DNA from: Zobellia alginiliquefaciens
Lineage (GTDB): Bacteria > Bacteroidota > Bacteroidia > Flavobacteriales > Flavobacteriaceae
Assembly (NCBI RefSeq): GCF_029323795.1
Contig: NZ_CP119758.1
Coordinates: forward strand, 372,001-436,000
DNA: 64,000 nucleotides
Direction: 5' to 3'
A program made the position numbers and the translations under genes. This document shows positions 37,569-45,411 of this stretch, in pieces (the stretch's first letter is position 1; each line of letters opens with the position of its first letter). The notes below the pieces were generated by a model that was given only the letters and a program-made list of their open reading frames with translations, ran no database searches and was not told the origin of the DNA.

Positions 37569-39653
37569 ATGAAAAACAATAGACACACGGTAAAACAAAC
37601 CTTCTTGTTTCTGGTAATTACTGGGCTAACCTTTTTTAACGCTCTTGCATGGGACACAGGTGGTTCTGATCTTATCAAATCTATTGTTTTAGAAAATGAA
37701 AAATTGAATGTCAGTGTTGATGAGGCAACGGGATGCTTCTCGGTAACCGAAAAGACTTCCGGCCATGTTTGGAAATCAGACCCGTGGGAAAATGCCGCGG
37801 GTCTATTGACCTTGACCGATTCTAAAGGAAAGAAACAGACCGTTAACATTTCCAAGAGCAAGAAAATTGAAGTTTCAAAAACTGCCAATAATACTGTATC
37901 CATTAAATTTATTGACCCGGTTCTTGAAGATGGTTCCACCGCCACTGGTGTATCCATTTTTACAGAATTAAGACTGGACCCAAAAACAGCGCAATTAGAT
38001 ACTGAAGTTATAGAAACGAAAGCGGGCAACTTTAAACTATCGGATTTACGTTACCCCGCGCGAGCTTTCAGTTTAAAAATGGATGAAGACAAAGGAGCGG
38101 CAGTTATTCCTCAGAAACAGGGCATAATCTGTCCTTCCTATATTTTCCCAATGAACGGAGGCAGGTTTTGCAAGTGGGACGATGCTACCTACAACAGAAA
38201 ATCCATAGGTTCTTTAGAATTATTCAATAACGGTACCGGGTTGACTATGCCGTGGTGGGGAACGTATAATCAAAAATCTGCGGTCATGGGTATTGTTGAC
38301 GTTTCCGCCCGTCCGCGTATGCAATACAATATTAACAATAACGGACAGCATCTTTTTAAGGGTAAAATGTCTACCTACCAACGCATTGCCTTTCTTGACC
38401 CCGTTTGGAATTTACAAGAAGAAAAAGGTAAGATGCGTATGAGCTACCATTTTATTCCCGGCGGAGATTATGTAGATATGACCAAAGTATATCAAAAAGA
38501 GGCTAAAAACCGAGGGCATTTTGTTTCCCTAAAAGAAAAACTAAAAAGAAACCCGAACGTAGACAAACTGCCCGGAGCTATTTACTTTGGAGTTTATGGG
38601 GGGTATCCACACTATGTAAATATGCCCGGAATGGCCTTTACGTTTGATGAGTTGAAAAATATTATCCAAACCATTCATGACGATTTAAAAGTGGATAAAG
38701 CTTTTGTTCACGCCTGGGGAACTTTCTCCAATTTTGTGCCACACAACCACCCTATCAGCGATGCGTTAGGTGGACCGGAAAAGTTGAAAGCTGCAGTAAG
38801 TTTAGCGAAATCATATGGCTATTTATACTCTTCCTACCACGCTTATTCCCCCATGTTGGAGAACGACCCAAATTTCACGACCGACCTTATGCAGCGTGAT
38901 GCCGAAGGAAACTTGATGAATACCGGTAGCCGCTGGGGACGTGTAGACCCTAAATTCCAAAAAGGTTTGGCCCAAGAAAATATTGAAAACGAGATATCTT
39001 ATTTAGGCCTAGAGGCCGATATTACGGATATTACTTTTGCCGCTTATCGGGAAAAAGGTAAGGAGGGCCGTATTGAGCTGGCCAAATACATAGACAGTTT
39101 TAATTTGGTAAACGGTACGGAGCACGGTCAAGAACAATGGATTCCTTATTTTGACATGTTTGAAGGGATGACGTATTTGGAAGATCGCCCACTTTCGGTT
39201 ATCTCCCACCCTGCCCCTCTTTTCAACCTGGTGTACCATGAAGCTATAGCCAACTTCGGAAAAATCCAAGACCCGGACAATGAGGTTACCGCTAATGGCG
39301 ATTTTAGAATCAAAGCTCTACGAAGCATGTTATTTGGTAGGGGAACTACTATTTTCTTTTCTCCTTATGAATTTGAGGGCATGTACCCAATGGTTGAAAT
39401 GGCACGAGACTTAGTCAGTCCGGTGCATAAGGAAACCTTCTATTCTGAATTAAAGAACCATGAATACCTGAGCGCAGACTACAAAGTACAAAGAAGTCGC
39501 TTTTCCAGCGGCACCGAAGTGGTTGCCAATTTAGGTCCGGTAACTCAAAAAATAGAAGGAGGTATTTCTATTCCCGGTTACGGATATAGAATTAAGATGA
39601 AAGATGGTAGTATTAAGACCGGTCATTTTCAAGTGAGCCTGCATATGGATTAA
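37569..39653 (+). CDS. GH129-like exported glycosidase (putative alpha-1,3-(3,6-anhydro)-D-galactosidase)
   Basis: Exported protein of 694 residues with a signal peptide ending near FFNALA. A beta-sandwich N-terminal domain (VSVDEATGCFSVTEKTSGHVW) precedes a TIM-barrel region with PGAIYFGVYGGYPHYVN, KAFVHAWGTFSNFVPHN, ADITDITFAAYREKGK and VNGTEHGQEQW, and a C-terminal beta domain. The layout agrees with the GH129 group, of which a marine branch releases 3,6-anhydro-D-galactose from the non-reducing end of neocarrageenan oligosaccharides. Its place between the D-AHG pathway and a sulfatase supports that. I did not assign catalytic residues from sequence. Confidence 0.8.
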   Translation: MKNNRHTVKQTFLFLVITGLTFFNALAWDTGGSDLIKSIVLENEKLNVSVDEATGCFSVTEKTSGHVWKSDPWENAAGLLTLTDSKGKKQTVNISKSKKIEVSKTANNTVSIKFIDPVLEDGSTATGVSIFTELRLDPKTAQLDTEVIETKAGNFKLSDLRYPARAFSLKMDEDKGAAVIPQKQGIICPSYIFPMNGGRFCKWDDATYNRKSIGSLELFNNGTGLTMPWWGTYNQKSAVMGIVDVSARPRMQYNINNNGQHLFKGKMSTYQRIAFLDPVWNLQEEKGKMRMSYHFIPGGDYVDMTKVYQKEAKNRGHFVSLKEKLKRNPNVDKLPGAIYFGVYGGYPHYVNMPGMAFTFDELKNIIQTIHDDLKVDKAFVHAWGTFSNFVPHNHPISDALGGPEKLKAAVSLAKSYGYLYSSYHAYSPMLENDPNFTTDLMQRDAEGNLMNTGSRWGRVDPKFQKGLAQENIENEISYLGLEADITDITFAAYREKGKEGRIELAKYIDSFNLVNGTEHGQEQWIPYFDMFEGMTYLEDRPLSVISHPAPLFNLVYHEAIANFGKIQDPDNEVTANGDFRIKALRSMLFGRGTTIFFSPYEFEGMYPMVEMARDLVSPVHKETFYSELKNHEYLSADYKVQRSRFSSGTEVVANLGPVTQKIEGGISIPGYGYRIKMKDGSIKTGHFQVSLHMD

Positions 39654-39692
39654 GGTGAGCTTCTTGCAACGGAAATAAAGTGGCAGATTATT

Positions 39693-41171
39693 ATGAAGAA
39701 TGTTACAGTAAAATTTAAGCAGACCAAAGATACCACCATTTTCTTTACGTTTTTTCTACTTACACTTCTTTGCAGCACCACTTTTCTTTCGGCACAAAAC
39801 CGTCCTAACGTTTTGATCATGCTTACGGATGATCAAGGTTATGGCGACTTAGGTTCTCATGGTAATCCCTATTTAAAAACTCCTCATATTGAAGAGATAG
39901 GGAAACAAGGGCTCGAAATGACCCATTTTTTTTCGTACCCCAACTGTTCCGCCACTAGAGCTGCAATTTTAACGGGCCGTTACCCGTACCGCACAGGAGT
40001 TACGGGTGTTACCCAAGTAGACCACTTTATGAATACTTCGGAAGAAACCCTAGCGGAAATTTTAGCTAAGAACGGCTATCGCACGGGAATATTCGGTAAA
40101 TGGCATTTGGGTGATAATGCTCCTATGCGACCAACAGACCAAGGGTTTCAAGAAGCTTTGGTACATAAAGGAGGTGGCATTGGTCAAGCTGCAGGCCCCG
40201 CCGGAAACACGTATTTTGACCCCATCCTTGAACACAATAATGAATCTAAAAAATACAAAGGTTATTGTGATGATATCTTTACCGATGCTGCTCTGGATTT
40301 TATCAGCAAAAAAAGTGACCAACCGTTTTTCACGTACCTAGCTACCAACCTACCGCATTTTCCACTGGAAGTTCCAAATGAAAAAGTAGACCCGTATAGA
40401 AAAATAGGCCTGCATGAAGATAATGCGCGTACCTACGGCATGATCGATAATATTGATGCCAATGTAGGGCGTGTTTTAAAGCGATTAAAAAAATTAGGCA
40501 TCGCAGATAACACACTTGTTATTTTTCTTTCGGACAATGGTCCACGACACCGTCGTACTAAAAATGATGTTTATCCGGGTAGATGGGTATCTAATTTAAG
40601 AGGTACAAAGACCAGTGTGTACGAATGTGGAATACGCGTACCTTTCTTTGTTCAATGGCCAAAAAAGATTGAAAAATCACAACAGAAAAGTACTATGGGT
40701 GCAGTCATAGACGTGTTACCGACCATACTGGACGTCTGTAAAATTGAGGCACCTCAACATATTAAATTAGATGGCAAATCTCTTCTTCCTCTATGGAAAA
40801 ATGAAAAAACAGACTTTGGAGATAGGGAAATGCATTACGGCCCAACTGTCTTTAAATACATGCATTTTGCCGTTCGTACCCAGAAGTATAAATTGGTAAG
40901 CCCGCATGATGACCCGCACCATATTCTCTATCAACCTAAAGACGAAGAACTAAAAGAAGTACTGGCCAACCTTGAATTATATGATGTTGAGAACGACCCA
41001 AGCGAACGTATAAATATAGCCAAGAATCACCCTGAAATTGTAGAGAACCTTCTAGCCCGTTATGAAAACTGGTTTGACGAAGTTACCGAAGAAAGAGACT
41101 CCAAAGGAATACAACGCATCTATCTTGGTAACGCCATACAACGTTCCACAAATTTATCTCAGTTTGATTGA
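39693..41171 (+). CDS. S1-family sulfatase, truncated by in-frame TGA
   Basis: Exported formylglycine sulfatase with an open frame of 492 residues. The signal peptide ends near TTFLSAQ. The signature is CSATR (modifiable Cys at residue 85), a Cys-x-Ala-x-Arg variant, with LTDDQGYGDLG before and GKWHLG and FLSDNGPRHRR after it, so the catalytic domain is complete. The frame stops at TGA 41169-41171 after SQFD, yet the same frame stays open for 94 more codons that read as a beta domain. A Trp codon (TGG) is expected at this point, so a single-base nonsense change or a sequencing error is likely. The enzyme may still be active without the C-terminal domain. It should desulfate a carrageenan oligosaccharide. 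Confidence 0.85.
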   Translation: MKNVTVKFKQTKDTTIFFTFFLLTLLCSTTFLSAQNRPNVLIMLTDDQGYGDLGSHGNPYLKTPHIEEIGKQGLEMTHFFSYPNCSATRAAILTGRYPYRTGVTGVTQVDHFMNTSEETLAEILAKNGYRTGIFGKWHLGDNAPMRPTDQGFQEALVHKGGGIGQAAGPAGNTYFDPILEHNNESKKYKGYCDDIFTDAALDFISKKSDQPFFTYLATNLPHFPLEVPNEKVDPYRKIGLHEDNARTYGMIDNIDANVGRVLKRLKKLGIADNTLVIFLSDNGPRHRRTKNDVYPGRWVSNLRGTKTSVYECGIRVPFFVQWPKKIEKSQQKSTMGAVIDVLPTILDVCKIEAPQHIKLDGKSLLPLWKNEKTDFGDREMHYGPTVFKYMHFAVRTQKYKLVSPHDDPHHILYQPKDEELKEVLANLELYDVENDPSERINIAKNHPEIVENLLARYENWFDEVTEERDSKGIQRIYLGNAIQRSTNLSQFD

Positions 41172-41456
41172 GGAGGTCCTAGGGTAATTTCCAAAAACGA
41201 TCTAGGTCACTGGCGCGTTACAACTGAAGCCGGAATTTACAACTTTAGCTTTGACCTTCCTACTCTAGAAAAAGATGGTATAGCCCATCTAAAATATAAA
41301 GATGTGCATTTAGAACTTCCCGTAACTAAAAACCAGAAGAAAGTAGTTTTTAAAGAGGTTACCCTTCCCGAAGGAAAAGGAAATTTACACGCTTTCCTAA
41401 AAACGGAAAGACTAGCAAAAGGTCCTTTATTTGTTGATGTAGAACGTATTGACTAA
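41172..41456 (+). pseudogene. Detached C-terminal domain of the sulfatase at 39693
   Basis: Ninety-four codons in the same frame as the sulfatase, directly after its TGA, ending at TAA 41454-41456. The reading begins GGPRVISKNDLGHWRVTTEA and ends PLFVDVERID. It resembles the tail of the sulfatase at 6511 (DSITWDVEVLAGGQFEV ... GKGTLLLKATEI ... DVRLLMF) in pattern and length. No start codon with a suitable position exists at its beginning, so it is not translated as a separate gene unless the stop is read through. Codon use is like that of the upstream gene. Confidence 0.8.
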
Positions 41457-41588
41457 TATTTACAAGCTTGACTACATAGCTGTATTTATATTTTCAAACC
41501 TCATCAAGCCGCACTTAAGTACCACGTTTTAGCTTATCTATTAACAAATAAGGCTAAAATAATGCTACAACTAGATAAAATCTAAGAA

Positions 41589-41617
41589 TTGTTTTTTCTT
41601 GTATTGCCCTTAATTTG
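41589..41617 (+). promoter_or_regulatory. Candidate internal promoter before the GH127 block
   Basis: TTG (41589-41591), an 18-base spacer and TTAATTTG (41610-41617; seven of eight bases of TAnnTTTG) lie in the 253-base gap between the sulfatase tail and the first GH127 gene, 93 bases before its start. This would allow separate control of the glycosidase/permease block. Confidence 0.4.
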
Positions 41618-41709
41618 TATGCTGCGCTGCTTTATAACTTTCACATTTTAATTATGTGAATTCTCAACAAACCAACAAAAGAGCATCGTGCGATATAAAT
41701 TTTCGGATT

Positions 41710-43791
41710 ATGAAAAAACTCAGCTTCATCCTTTGCATTTTTCTCACCTTGCTTTCCTGCAAGCAAAATACAACTGATCAACATCAATCTTCAGAGGGAA
41801 CGAATACCAAGGACTACGCCGCCAATTTGGATTCAGGAAAAGGCATTATTAACAATACAAATAGTCCGCATGTAAAACTAAAAAGTATTGACATTGGCGA
41901 TTGTAAATGGACAGAAGGTTTCTGGGCCGAAAAATGGAAAGTTGCCGAAGAAACCATGATTCCGCATATGGGCGAAATCCTAAAAGGAGACATAGGCCAC
42001 GGTTACAATAACTTTAAAATCGCTGCTGGATTAAAAGAAGGGGAACACAAAGGATTTTGGTGGCATGATGGCGATTTCTACAAGTGGATGGAAGCCAAAA
42101 TGTATATCTACGGTGTAAATAAAGATGAAAAAATTGTAGAGGAAATAGATGAAATAATAGACGTCATAGCTCAAGCTCAGCAAAATGACGGGTACCTTTC
42201 TACTCCAGCAATTATTCGCGAGGATATTGAACCTTTTACCAATAGACGATATCACGAGCTGTACAATAGTGGCCACCTACTTACTAGTGCCTGTATTCAT
42301 TATCGTCTCACTGGCAAAACAAATTTTCTAGATATTGCAGTAAAACACGCTGATTACCTCTACAAACTTTTTTCACCAAAGCCGGACCACTTGAAACGAT
42401 TTGGCTTTAACCAAACTCAGATTATGGGCTTGGTTGAATTGTACCGCACCACAAAAGACAAGCGATATCTAGAACTAGCGGAACAATTCATAAACATGAG
42501 AGGTACGTACAAAATTGAAGATGATGAGACTACCAAGGGCTACCCTATTGGTGATATGGTCCAGGAGCGTGTTCCTCTTCGTGAAGAAACCGAAGCCGTG
42601 GGCCATGCAGTATTGGCACTATACTATTATGCCGGTGCTGCCGATGTGTATGCCGAAACCGGAGAAAAAGAACTAATTGATGCGTTGGAAAGATTATGGG
42701 ACAACGTGACCAACAAGAAAATGTACATCACAGGAGCAATTGGTCAAACTCATTACGGACGTTCTTCTCGCCTGGATAAGATTGAAGAAGGTTTTATTGA
42801 TGAATATATGATGCCCAATATGACGGCCTACAATGAAACTTGTGCCAACATCTGTAATTCCATGTTCAATTACCGTATGCTTACCTTAACCGGAGATGCC
42901 AAACACGGTGATATTATGGAGCTTGTGTTGCATAATAGTGGACTCTCGGGCATCAGTCTTGAAGGAAAAGACTATTATTATTCCAACCCACTACGTAAAA
43001 TTGAGGGAGCGCTTGATTATGAAAAAATGAACGTTGAGTTTCCTGAAAGACAACCCTATCTTAAATGCTTTTGTTGCCCACCGAACTTAGTACGTACCAT
43101 TGCAAAATCTCCTGGATGGGCCTATAGTAAATCCGAAAACGGAATTGCCGTTAACCTATACGGTGGAAATGAATTGAATACTACATTATTGGATGGTTCA
43201 ACTATAAAATTGACCCAAAAGACAGATTACCCATGGAACGGTGCGGTAAAAATAACGGTCAATGAATGTAAAGCTGACGCCTTTGAAGTTCTTCTTCGCA
43301 TTCCTAGTTGGGCTAAAGGAACTAAAATTAAAGTCAATGGGACTTTGGTGGACAATGTGCAATCAGGGACTTTCGTCAAAATCGAAAGAAAATGGACGGC
43401 CGGTGACGAAATTACTGTTGATATGCCCATGGAGACCAAGTTCATAGAAGGACACCCTCGCATTGAAGAAGTCCGTAACCAAGTAGCCCTAAAAAGAGGC
43501 CCGGTTGTGTACTGTATAGAATCAGCAGATTTACCCGAAAATACAGATATCACCAATGTTTATCTTTCTTCCAATAAAAAACTAAAACCTACCTCTAGAC
43601 CTGATTTTCTGGGTGGTGTTACTACTCTAGAAGGAGAGATACTTTTACGTCAGGACAAGTTGGGAGAAATGTATCAAGAAGTAAGCGAACCAGAATTCCA
43701 ATCCTTTAAAACCAATTTTATACCTTACTACGCTTGGAGCAATAGAGGCCAAGGAGAAATGACGGTTTTCTTACCTGTAATCTGGAATTAG
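41710..43791 (+). CDS. GH127 glycosidase lipoprotein (putative 3,6-anhydro-D-galactosidase)
   Basis: GH127 (DUF1680) enzyme of 693 residues. The ATG at 41710 gives MKKLSFILCIFLTLLSC, a lipoprotein signal; 18 upstream codons in frame are non-homologous. The zinc-cysteine active site known from beta-L-arabinofuranosidase HypBA1 is present: YNETCANI supplies Glu and Cys, and CFCCPPN supplies the paired Cys including the nucleophile. In the carrageenan locus GH127 enzymes remove terminal 3,6-anhydro-D-galactose. It is very similar to the GH127 at 45412 (long identical runs such as AVGHAVLALYYYAGAADVYA), which lacks a signal, so the same activity probably exists on both sides of the inner membrane. 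The two flank a permease gene. Confidence 0.88.
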   Translation: MKKLSFILCIFLTLLSCKQNTTDQHQSSEGTNTKDYAANLDSGKGIINNTNSPHVKLKSIDIGDCKWTEGFWAEKWKVAEETMIPHMGEILKGDIGHGYNNFKIAAGLKEGEHKGFWWHDGDFYKWMEAKMYIYGVNKDEKIVEEIDEIIDVIAQAQQNDGYLSTPAIIREDIEPFTNRRYHELYNSGHLLTSACIHYRLTGKTNFLDIAVKHADYLYKLFSPKPDHLKRFGFNQTQIMGLVELYRTTKDKRYLELAEQFINMRGTYKIEDDETTKGYPIGDMVQERVPLREETEAVGHAVLALYYYAGAADVYAETGEKELIDALERLWDNVTNKKMYITGAIGQTHYGRSSRLDKIEEGFIDEYMMPNMTAYNETCANICNSMFNYRMLTLTGDAKHGDIMELVLHNSGLSGISLEGKDYYYSNPLRKIEGALDYEKMNVEFPERQPYLKCFCCPPNLVRTIAKSPGWAYSKSENGIAVNLYGGNELNTTLLDGSTIKLTQKTDYPWNGAVKITVNECKADAFEVLLRIPSWAKGTKIKVNGTLVDNVQSGTFVKIERKWTAGDEITVDMPMETKFIEGHPRIEEVRNQVALKRGPVVYCIESADLPENTDITNVYLSSNKKLKPTSRPDFLGGVTTLEGEILLRQDKLGEMYQEVSEPEFQSFKTNFIPYYAWSNRGQGEMTVFLPVIWN

Positions 43792-43830
43792 GATTTATGG
43801 TAACTGACCATAACTTAATTTAGACGATTT

Positions 43831-45405
43831 ATGGATTCTTATAAAAAGAATGCTTTTACGTACTCCACCATTGTGGCAATGGGCGGTTTTATATTTGGAT
43901 TGGACGCTGCACTTATCTCAGGTACGATTAAGTTCATCACAATTGAATTTTCATTGAACGAACTTGAGCTAGGCTCTGTTGTAGGTGCTCCCGCCATGGG
44001 GGTTCTTTTGGCACTTTTGTTCATGGGGTACGCTTGCAACACATTAGGACGAAAAACCACCTTAATGATTGCCGCTGCCTTTTATCTCATTTCCGCAATC
44101 TGTTCGTCTTTGGCACCTTCATATTGGACGCTTATTAGCGCCCGTTTCTTGGGTGGACTCGCTTTTAGCTCAATCTCTTTGGCATCCATGTACATTGGGG
44201 AAATAGCACCTCCAAAATGGCGCGGAAAATTGGTATCCATGACCCAGATAAATATTGTGTTCGGCCTCTCTGCTGCGTACTTCATTAATTACTTTATTCT
44301 TGGTCTTGCAAACTCTAATGCCAATTGGGTAGCAACCCTAGGTATCAACGAATATACTTGGAGATGGATGCTTGCTACTGAAATTATTTTTGCACTATTA
44401 TGGTTCGTTCTTTTATTTTTCATTCCCAGAAGTCCTGCTTGGTTACTATATAAGGGAAGAACGCAAGAAGCGGAACAAATACTACTAAAAGTTACGGTCC
44501 AAGAAAAAATATCGGAAAAAATAGGTCAAATGAAGGCGAGTCTTGAAAAAGGCAATCAAGACCACACCATAATTACTCAATTAAAAGAAATTTTTTCTAA
44601 GCCAATGCGAATCACCATGATTATTGCCATGACTATCGCAATTGCACAACAAGCCACCGGAATTAACGCCATCGTTTTCTATGCACCTACTGTTTTTGAA
44701 CAATTGGGCATTGGTACCGATGCGGCATTTGCCCAAGCTATATACATTGGCCTTACCAGTATTGTTTTTACCGTTCTGGGACTGCTTCTGGTTGATAGAA
44801 TTGGTAGAAGACCCATGATTTTATGGGGTATGGCTTGGATAGTACTAAGTCTTGGGGTTTGCTTTTATGGTTTCAAAATGGCGGATTACACCATTACCGA
44901 ACAAGCCATAACCGAAATGAAGGATATTCCCAACTCTGAAAATTTGTCCGCCTTGGTCGGGATTCCTTACGAGAGTGATATTGCCTTTAAAAATGCTTTA
45001 ATAGAAAGTATTGGAGAAACCGAAGCCAGAAACCACTCCGGACTTTTATTACAAAAGGCCGCAAATATTAACGCAATTCTCATACTCCTGGGAATCCTAA
45101 GCTTTATTGCAGCATTTCATTTTTCGGTAGGACCGATTATGTGGGTTCTTTTTTCAGAAATTTTCCCTATTTCCCTACGAGGAATTGCCATACCATTTTT
45201 CACCTTGATCACCAGTTTTGTGAGCTATCTGGTACAGAAATTTTTTCCATGGCAATTAGCTACTATGGGCATTAGCTCAACCCTTTTATTCTATGCCATT
45301 GTGGTAAGTATTGGCTTGGTTATTCTTTATATCTATTTAAAGGAGACCAAAAATATGACTATAGAAGAAGTACAATTGGCGCTGGCCACTAGACGAAAAA
45401 AATAA
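43831..45405 (+). CDS. MFS sugar porter (sugar:H+ symporter)
   Basis: Twelve-helix inner-membrane transporter of 524 residues in the sugar-porter family. Signatures are ACNTLGRKTTLM (loop 2-3), RFLGGLAFSS, MYIGEIAPPKWRGK, IPRSPAWLLYKGR, QQATGINAIVFYAPT and DRIGRRPMI. It lies between two near-identical GH127 genes, 39 bases after one and 6 before the other, so all three are one transcription unit. The likely cargo is a carrageenan-derived di- or oligosaccharide or D-galactose, taken into the cytoplasm where the signal-less GH127 can act. Substrate by inference. The loop of about 70 residues between late helices (MADYTITEQAITEMKDIPNS) is longer than usual, as in Bacteroidetes xylose/galactose porters. 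Confidence 0.92.
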   Translation: MDSYKKNAFTYSTIVAMGGFIFGLDAALISGTIKFITIEFSLNELELGSVVGAPAMGVLLALLFMGYACNTLGRKTTLMIAAAFYLISAICSSLAPSYWTLISARFLGGLAFSSISLASMYIGEIAPPKWRGKLVSMTQINIVFGLSAAYFINYFILGLANSNANWVATLGINEYTWRWMLATEIIFALLWFVLLFFIPRSPAWLLYKGRTQEAEQILLKVTVQEKISEKIGQMKASLEKGNQDHTIITQLKEIFSKPMRITMIIAMTIAIAQQATGINAIVFYAPTVFEQLGIGTDAAFAQAIYIGLTSIVFTVLGLLLVDRIGRRPMILWGMAWIVLSLGVCFYGFKMADYTITEQAITEMKDIPNSENLSALVGIPYESDIAFKNALIESIGETEARNHSGLLLQKAANINAILILLGILSFIAAFHFSVGPIMWVLFSEIFPISLRGIAIPFFTLITSFVSYLVQKFFPWQLATMGISSTLLFYAIVVSIGLVILYIYLKETKNMTIEEVQLALATRRKK

Positions 45406-45411
45406 ATAGAA

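Noticed and set aside
41169-41171. TGA as selenocysteine or as a reassigned Trp codon
   Set aside because: Other genes in the window end cleanly at TGA (for example at 35955 and 57221), so the code is standard, and nothing marks a selenocysteine element; a Trp-to-stop change is simpler.
41172-41456. Sulfatase tail as an independently translated small gene, helped by the AGGAGG just after the TGA
   Set aside because: No start codon follows the AGGAGG at a workable distance and the tail is in frame with the sulfatase, so it is part of that gene.
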